A DNA stretch of 64,000 bases, from the NCBI GenBank assembly GCA_934502885.1, contig CAKSUT010000006.1, positions 62,001-126,000 of the forward strand. The letters run 5' to 3'. Source of the stretch: an uncultured Eubacteriales bacterium. GTDB lineage: Bacteria; Bacillota; Clostridia; Oscillospirales; CAG-382. The notes below the pieces were generated by a model. It saw nothing but the letters and a program-made list of their open reading frames with translations, ran no database searches and had not been told where the DNA came from. A program made the position numbers and the translations under genes. Positions 60,051 through 64,000 of this stretch are shown piece after piece; within the stretch, counting starts at the first letter, position 1, and each line of letters begins with the position of its first letter.

Positions 60051-60240
60051 CTTTGCGCTCCCCTCGTTTATCTTTGTCGTAATCATATTATACACGATAC
60101 GAGCGATTTTTGCAAGATGTTATTCGATTTCTTTCAAATAATTGAGTTTAGAAACACACTCTAATTTCTTTGTGGACATATTATTGCATAATTGAATTTT
60201 TGGATAAAATATCGGTAAATAGCGGTGATGGATATTATAA

Positions 60241-61263
60241 TTATTGTGTCTTATCTGTCTTATTGATTTTATCTGATTCTGAAAAGACATCGTATTTATA
60301 ATAAACACTTTGCGAATCGGCTGTAATATAGCCTACATCAGATGCATTGAGGATTACATTATCGAAGCTCAGATTTTTTTGTGTGAATTCTGATAAGTTT
60401 CTCCATACAAGTCCCGAGGAAGAACTTGGCAACGTAATTGTAGGAAAAGTGATGATATAACAATCTTTGTATGCTACATTGTTAATATTCACCTTTTCAC
60501 AGTCAATGACACAGCCTGAAGCATAGTGCAATGTCAAAACTGTCGATCTCTCAAAATTACAATCCTCAAGCAATAATTCTTTTACGCTCCGAGCAACTAA
60601 ACCTGCGTCAGTTACAAGATACCCACTCAGCGACTGAACCGTTACTGAATTCATATCAAGATCATATATCTCAAGTTTATTGCATTCACCAACAAGTCCG
60701 CCAATGCTTTCATAGTCAGATATGAACGCATTAAACATGCTTAATCCTGTGATTTTTATGCAATCTCCGTTTCTTATCAGTAAACTGGATGAAAACAAAA
60801 TACTGCTATCGGATGGGTTATCAATTGACGAATTTATAACAATGTTTTCAAATTCCGCATTGCCAGAGCACCTGTTAACTAAAGAACCGTATACACAATT
60901 TTCTTCTCTTTGAAAAACATGAAGATTTTGAATTTTTACGTCTTCTGCATTTACGATAAAGCAATCGCCATACACAAGAAAATTGTCGTTAAAATCGATT
61001 TCACCGTTGAAAGCTACATCTTTAGAGCCCAATTTATAATTTGAACTTTCGGAAAAATCCAAAGATGTATTGACAGATATCTTTAATGATTCGCTATAAC
61101 TGCCATTACCTTTATTATATTCATTTACAAAATTAATCCAATTCTGCAAGTTGTTTATTTCAATTGTCTCTACCCGGCATTTGGAACATGAGCAAGAAAT
61201 AAATGTTGCAAAAAGGCATACAAGCACAACTGCTCCTATGATTTTAGGTAAAAAGCGGTTCAT
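60241..61263 (-). CDS. AT-rich beta-helix lipoprotein carried by the mobile element
   Basis: ATG 61263 has GAGGAGG upstream; the product has 340 residues. A signal peptide (KIIGAVVLVCLFATFISC) ends in a lipobox with Cys at about 25, followed by CSKC. The rest is a chain of short beta strands (FNGEIDFNDNFLVYGDCFIV, VKIQNLHVFQREENC, IGGLVGECNKLEIYDLDMNS) of the GLUG or right-handed beta-helix type. Codon use is much richer in A/T than in the neighbours, a sign of foreign origin. It stands between two IS remnants. The role is unknown; an adhesin or binding lipoprotein is possible. Confidence 0.8.
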   Translation of the reverse strand: MNRFLPKIIGAVVLVCLFATFISCSCSKCRVETIEINNLQNWINFVNEYNKGNGSYSESLKISVNTSLDFSESSNYKLGSKDVAFNGEIDFNDNFLVYGDCFIVNAEDVKIQNLHVFQREENCVYGSLVNRCSGNAEFENIVINSSIDNPSDSSILFSSSLLIRNGDCIKITGLSMFNAFISDYESIGGLVGECNKLEIYDLDMNSVTVQSLSGYLVTDAGLVARSVKELLLEDCNFERSTVLTLHYASGCVIDCEKVNINNVAYKDCYIITFPTITLPSSSSGLVWRNLSEFTQKNLSFDNVILNASDVGYITADSQSVYYKYDVFSESDKINKTDKTQ

Positions 61264-61294
61264 AAAAATGACCTCCTCTGCATATAACTTCACT

Positions 61295-61347
61295 TTAGCA
61301 GACACATAGATACTCATAGGTTAAAAAATTTTCTATGTGTCTGCTAA
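61295..61347. promoter_or_regulatory. 16-bp perfect inverted repeat upstream of the cargo gene
   Basis: TTAGCAGACACATAGA (61295-61310) and its exact inverse at 61332-61347 are separated by 21 bp with an A/T-rich loop. The repeat ends about 31 bp before the cargo ATG. It could act as an RNA hairpin or as a binding site. Confidence 0.6.
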
Positions 61348-61461
61348 TTTTGCGAATACCGATGTCGTTGGTTTCTTCCACAAAAGTCAGTTTAGTCGGC
61401 AAGTTTTTCATGAAATGCTTAGATTGCATCGGACTACTTGTAAACATCTATTTCAATAAAT

Positions 61462-61538
61462 ATATTATACACGATACGAGCGATTTTTGCAAGATGTTAT
61501 TCGATTTCTTTCAAATAATTGAGTTTAGAAACACACTC
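61462..61538 (-). mobile_element. Remnant of a second IS copy (right end)
   Basis: The sequence is identical to 60085-60161, and the identity continues through the adjoining TAAT to 61542. Only the transposase-upstream end of the IS is left, in the same orientation as the nearly complete copy. Confidence 0.92.
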
Positions 61539-61598
61539 TAATGAAATTTCAAAATTTGCGCCGCACTCAACACATTGCTCCGTTCGAACGTTTAACAT
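61539..61598 (-). pseudogene. 5' part of the split zinc-ribbon gene
   Basis: ATG 61598 has AAAGGAG seven bases upstream. Twenty codons encode MLNVRTEQCVECGANFEISL, with the first Cys pair of the zinc ribbon, before the IS end. Reading into the IS adds 13 unrelated residues and a stop. The rest of the gene is at 59241-59417. Confidence 0.8.
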
Positions 61599-61610
61599 TG
61601 TCTCACTCCT

Positions 61611-61781
61611 TTACCTCTGTGTTGTATTCTTTGGGAAAGCAGTCATTATTCCGCTGACCGTTATCGAGTCGCCGATGAAGAGAAGTCTGCGGCTTGAAGC
61701 CTCCTCCTCGGGGGTAAGGTTGGTGTGGTCGTGCCATACGTTTACCCATTCAAAATGTTCGAGTTTGCAGTTGTGGTTCAT
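61611..61781 (-). pseudogene. Truncated duplicate of the SGNH hydrolase gene
   Basis: ATG 61781 follows AAGGAG and lies 5 bp after the GH63-like stop codon. The first 41 codons match the SGNH gene at 58588-59226 (HFEWVNVWHDHTNLTPEEE, FIGDSIT); then the frame runs into unrelated sequence and stops at 61611. It keeps only block I with the Ser. It marks where an intact SGNH gene probably once followed the glycosidase in one operon. Confidence 0.85.
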
Positions 61782-61786
61782 AAAAT

Positions 61787-62962
61787 TCACTCCTTATTGC
61801 CAAAATTGAGTATAAACTCGATTATAAAAACACTGCTCCAGCTGAAATGGTCGCAGTACTGTCCCTTTTCAAGCTTTGAGTCGTAGTTCTCGAAGATATG
61901 CTCTTTGTCCTTTGCGCACATCGCAAGTATCGACTTCTTTATTTCGTCCGCAACCTCAAAGCCGTAATCCTTTAGTCCCTTTGCGGCGAAGTATGCGACG
62001 TTGAGCCACGTCGAGCCTCTCCAGTAATCGTTGGAAAATTCGGGGTTGTCGAACGAAACGGTGGGCATCTTTCCGCAGAATCTCGTCTTAGCAATCTCCG
62101 CCATGCATTCCGCACGCTCACACGGTGCAATTCCTATGTACAGCGGCATGAACGACGCCGGAGTCAGCACGTCGGACACCTCGCCGGAGGAAAGATTTGC
62201 GTCGGCGTAGTAATGCTTTTCGCTGTCCCAGAGGCACTCGTTTATAAGCTTTGCAAGCGCATTTTCCTTCTCCACCCACTTCTTTGCGTCGTCCGCAAGC
62301 GACAGCTCATTCGCCATGAATCCGAGCGCACGGTAGTTCATCACCATGAAGCAGTTGAGGTCAACCGCCCACATATCGGCAATCGACTTATCCCAGCGCA
62401 CCGAATTGTCCCAGCCGGACTCGTATCTTACGTGAAGCTCGTAATCGGGGCTTTCCTTGTCATCGGAATCGTAGTGTAGAAGTCCTCCGACGGTGCGGTT
62501 CTTCACCCAGTACTCCTCGTTTTTCACGAACATGGGGTAAACCTTTTTGAGAAAGTCTATGTCTTTATCCCTCTTGTAAACGGTCACGCACGCCCATGCG
62601 AGAACCGGAGGCTTTGAAAACTCATTTACAAGCTTTCCGTTTTCAAACATGACGTCGGGGAAAAGTCCGTCCTCCCTTTGGTACTGCATGAAGCCGAGAA
62701 GCGCCTCACGTGCGAGAGCCGTGTCCCAGCGTGAAACGCCGACCGCATGAAACGCCGAGTCCCAGTTCCAGACGCCGGTGAAGCTTCCGTTCGTTCCGGG
62801 GAGCTTTCGTCCGGGGCTTATACAGCGGTAAGGACTCCACGGATAGCCCTCGGGTTCGTAGACGTTGTTCATGAGCGTTGTGTAGGCAAGCTCCAAAAGA
62901 CGGTTCTCCGTGTCGTCGTTTTGTCTGTTCTTTTCGAGCCATTCTTCCTTTGATAAATACAT
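61787..62962 (-). CDS. GH63/mannosylglycerate hydrolase-like (alpha/alpha)6-barrel glycosidase
   Basis: The product has 391 residues from ATG 62962, after AAAGGAG. It has the motifs of the MGH1/GH63-type barrel: FTGVWNWDSAFHAVG, QREDGLFPDVMFENG, YESGWDNSVRWDK (catalytic Asp region), FSNDYWRGSTWLNVAYF and HFSWSSVFIIEF. Related enzymes (GH37, GH63, GH15-like) invert alpha-glycosidic bonds, for example in trehalose, mannosylglycerate or alpha-glucans. No signal peptide is present, so the substrate should be imported. It is followed at once by the SGNH fragment and precedes the disrupted region. Confidence 0.82.
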   Translation of the reverse strand: MYLSKEEWLEKNRQNDDTENRLLELAYTTLMNNVYEPEGYPWSPYRCISPGRKLPGTNGSFTGVWNWDSAFHAVGVSRWDTALAREALLGFMQYQREDGLFPDVMFENGKLVNEFSKPPVLAWACVTVYKRDKDIDFLKKVYPMFVKNEEYWVKNRTVGGLLHYDSDDKESPDYELHVRYESGWDNSVRWDKSIADMWAVDLNCFMVMNYRALGFMANELSLADDAKKWVEKENALAKLINECLWDSEKHYYADANLSSGEVSDVLTPASFMPLYIGIAPCERAECMAEIAKTRFCGKMPTVSFDNPEFSNDYWRGSTWLNVAYFAAKGLKDYGFEVADEIKKSILAMCAKDKEHIFENYDSKLEKGQYCDHFSWSSVFIIEFILNFGNKE

Positions 62963-63005
62963 CTCAAATCTCCTTTCGGGTACGCAGTGCGTACTGCAAT
63001 CACAC

Positions 63006-63042
63006 AAAACCGTCGCAGAGACCGCCTCCGTTCTCTGCGACG
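63006..63042 (-). terminator. Intrinsic terminator of the dockerin protein gene
   Basis: On the minus strand CGTCGCAGAGA/TCTCTGCGACG forms an 11-bp stem followed by GTTTTG. Confidence 0.85.
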
Positions 63043-63053
63043 TGTACGCTTTG

Positions 63054-63836
63054 TTATTCAGCTATATCTTTCATCATGTCCGAGCCGTCCGCGAGCGAGG
63101 TCTTTCCGTCGCCGTTGTAGTCTGACTGAATTTTGTCCGCCGGTGCTTCGCCCTTTGCGCGGTTTTCAAGGAAGAGTCGGAGATCCGCCGCATCAGTCTT
63201 GCCGTCGTTGTTGAGGTCGCCTATGATGAAATATTTTTCTCCGAGAAGCGTCTCATCGAACGCAAGTCCGGACTTTGCGGAATAGTACTGTCTTACGCCC
63301 TCAAGTCCCGTGAGCACTTCCGCAATGGAAACCGGCATTCTGACCGTCTCGATGCCCTTGCCCTCGAACACGCTTGCGTCCTTTATCTTCTTCGCACCCT
63401 CGGGAACGACGACATTCTTTGCAAGTCCGTTGTACTCAATAACAACGCCGTTATCGTCAAAGACAAACTCGGGTCTCTCGGACGAAACCGTACCGAGAAC
63501 GATGGGTGCTTCGAGGGTTGTGCCGCCGAGGTATACCGTACCGATAACGTCTCTCATGGGAGAGAACGACGCAAAGGTCGCATAGCCGTTTGTACCTGCC
63601 GTGACCTGATCTATGTAAATGATGTTGCTCTCTCCAAAGCCGGGCGCTTCCTTGCCGAGGTAGTTTCCCTCGACGATAACAAGGGAGTAAAACTCACCCG
63701 CCGTGCCTTCGGTGTAGGTCACGGTGAACTTTCCCGTGCTGTCGGGAGTGTAGCTTTCGACAGCAAAAGCCGTGAGAGAGGTCAGCACGAGCATGAGCGT
63801 CAAAACCGCCGAAACGGCGCACATCATCTTTTTCAT
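63054..63836 (-). CDS. Secreted dockerin protein
   Basis: ATG 63836 has AAAGGAAG upstream and gives 260 residues. A signal peptide (CAVSAVLTLMLVLTSLTAFA) is followed by a beta-rich domain (about 25-120; GEFYSLVIVEGNYLGKE), a segment that resembles a single leucine-rich-like turn (VVVPEGAKKIKDASVFEGKG), and a C-terminal dockerin with two calcium loops GDLNNDGKTDAADLRLFLEN and SDYNGDGKTSLADGSDMMKD. No catalytic motif was found. It may attach to the cohesin-like domains encoded at 37-56 kb. Confidence 0.85.
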   Translation of the reverse strand: MKKMMCAVSAVLTLMLVLTSLTAFAVESYTPDSTGKFTVTYTEGTAGEFYSLVIVEGNYLGKEAPGFGESNIIYIDQVTAGTNGYATFASFSPMRDVIGTVYLGGTTLEAPIVLGTVSSERPEFVFDDNGVVIEYNGLAKNVVVPEGAKKIKDASVFEGKGIETVRMPVSIAEVLTGLEGVRQYYSAKSGLAFDETLLGEKYFIIGDLNNDGKTDAADLRLFLENRAKGEAPADKIQSDYNGDGKTSLADGSDMMKDIAE

Positions 63837-63931
63837 GTTAAGTCTTCCTTTCAAGAACAGTAATATATTCCACATGAAGTATAACATCGCCGGAATTACG
63901 CGTGGTTAATACATGGTAAAGAAATTGTTAA

Positions 63932-64000
63932 TTATTGCTTTTTTGCTTCTTTATCTGATTTTTCCGCACCGTCCGTGTTTTCCTCATCGAGGGTGTGCAG
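63932..64000 (-). CDS. C-terminal end of a gene entering from the right edge
   Basis: On the minus strand an open frame from the window edge encodes LHTLDEENTDGAEKSDKEAK and ends with a TAA at 63932. The hydrophilic, charged tail looks like a real C-terminus, and the strand agrees with the neighbours. The product cannot be named. Confidence 0.5.
   Translation of the reverse strand: MHTLDEENTDGAEKSDKEAKKQ

Larger units (their letters stand above)
59420..60161 (-). mobile_element. IS5-family (IS427-group-like) insertion sequence, internally deleted
   Basis: The ends are imperfect inverted repeats: GGGTGTGTTTCCAAAGTC at 59420 and GAGTGTGTTTCTAAACTC reading inward from 60161, flanked by TA. At 742 bp it is shorter than typical members, in agreement with the missing part of the first transposase frame. 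Confidence 0.85.
59418..61540 (-). mobile_element. Composite transposon-like element with lipoprotein cargo
   Basis: One IS5/IS427-like copy (59420-60161) and the right end of a second copy in the same orientation (61462-61538) flank a 1.3-kb AT-rich segment with one lipoprotein gene. TA dinucleotides lie at both outer borders (59418-59419 and 61539-61540). Removal of the whole segment plus one TA restores an uninterrupted zinc-ribbon gene, so the borders are well supported. Whether it moved as a unit or arose by successive insertion and deletion is open. Confidence 0.75.

Noticed and set aside
61335..61541. A 68-codon plus-strand frame across the IS remnant
   Set aside because: Its end is the same chance frame that occurs at the nearly complete IS end, and it has no ribosome binding site.

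Overview
The window looks like chromosomal DNA from an anaerobic, Gram-positive-type Clostridia bacterium (Bacillota), probably an uncultured gut or rumen member. The evidence is: AAAGGAG-type ribosome binding sites and TTGACA-17-TATAAT promoters throughout; the Bacillota order YybS-GdpP-L9; a T-box leader; an Nfn-type ferredoxin/NADP+ transhydrogenase; rubrerythrin; FeoA/FeoB; SLH-domain and dockerin proteins. No rRNA, tRNA or CRISPR array was seen.

Layout. 1-4.6 kb: a Noc/ParB-like gene leaving the left edge, RlmB, and a large membrane protein that reads as a catalytically dead P-type ATPase. 4.7-9.2 kb (mostly minus): a sugar-isomerase-like enzyme, RecR-YbaB, a sodium:solute symporter behind a T-box that appears to read a tyrosine codon, and a DtxR-type metal regulator. 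9.3-13.2 kb (plus): a M50 protease, ScpA-ScpB, RpiB, a YmdB-type phosphodiesterase and ribosomal protein L31. 13.3-15.9 kb (minus): ferrous iron uptake (FeoA, FeoB, a small Cys-rich partner). 16-19.6 kb (plus): a metallophosphoesterase and the two Nfn subunits. 19.7-29.2 kb (minus): a lipoprotein, then a long housekeeping array ruvC-ruvA-ruvB-topoisomerase A-yybS-gdpP-rplI. 29.2-37 kb (minus): TruB, a Gfo/Idh dehydrogenase, a clan GH-A glycoside hydrolase, a small unknown protein, UvrB and a radical SAM protein.

37-56 kb is the most distinctive part. It carries an SLH-anchored protein with a cohesin-like domain, two giant secreted proteins (about 2466 and 1915 residues) built of beta-helices, InlB-like repeats, carbohydrate-binding-like domains and, in one, an embedded SGNH esterase, both ending in the same CnaB-like plus variant dockerin module, and a small cohesin-like/dockerin protein directly upstream of the second giant. 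A further dockerin protein lies at 63 kb. Together they suggest a cellulosome-like surface assembly, held to the wall through SLH domains. A Mn-type CDF exporter, rubrerythrin and a pseudouridine synthase sit between the giants.

56-64 kb (minus): an orphan oligopeptide-binding lipoprotein, an SGNH hydrolase, and an IS-rich segment. Here a roughly 2.1 kb element made of one internally deleted IS5/IS427-like copy, a beta-helix lipoprotein cargo gene and an 81-bp remnant of a second IS copy has split a small zinc-ribbon gene. Removing the element and one TA copy restores that reading frame. A GH63-like glycosidase and a dockerin protein follow, and a last gene runs off the right edge.
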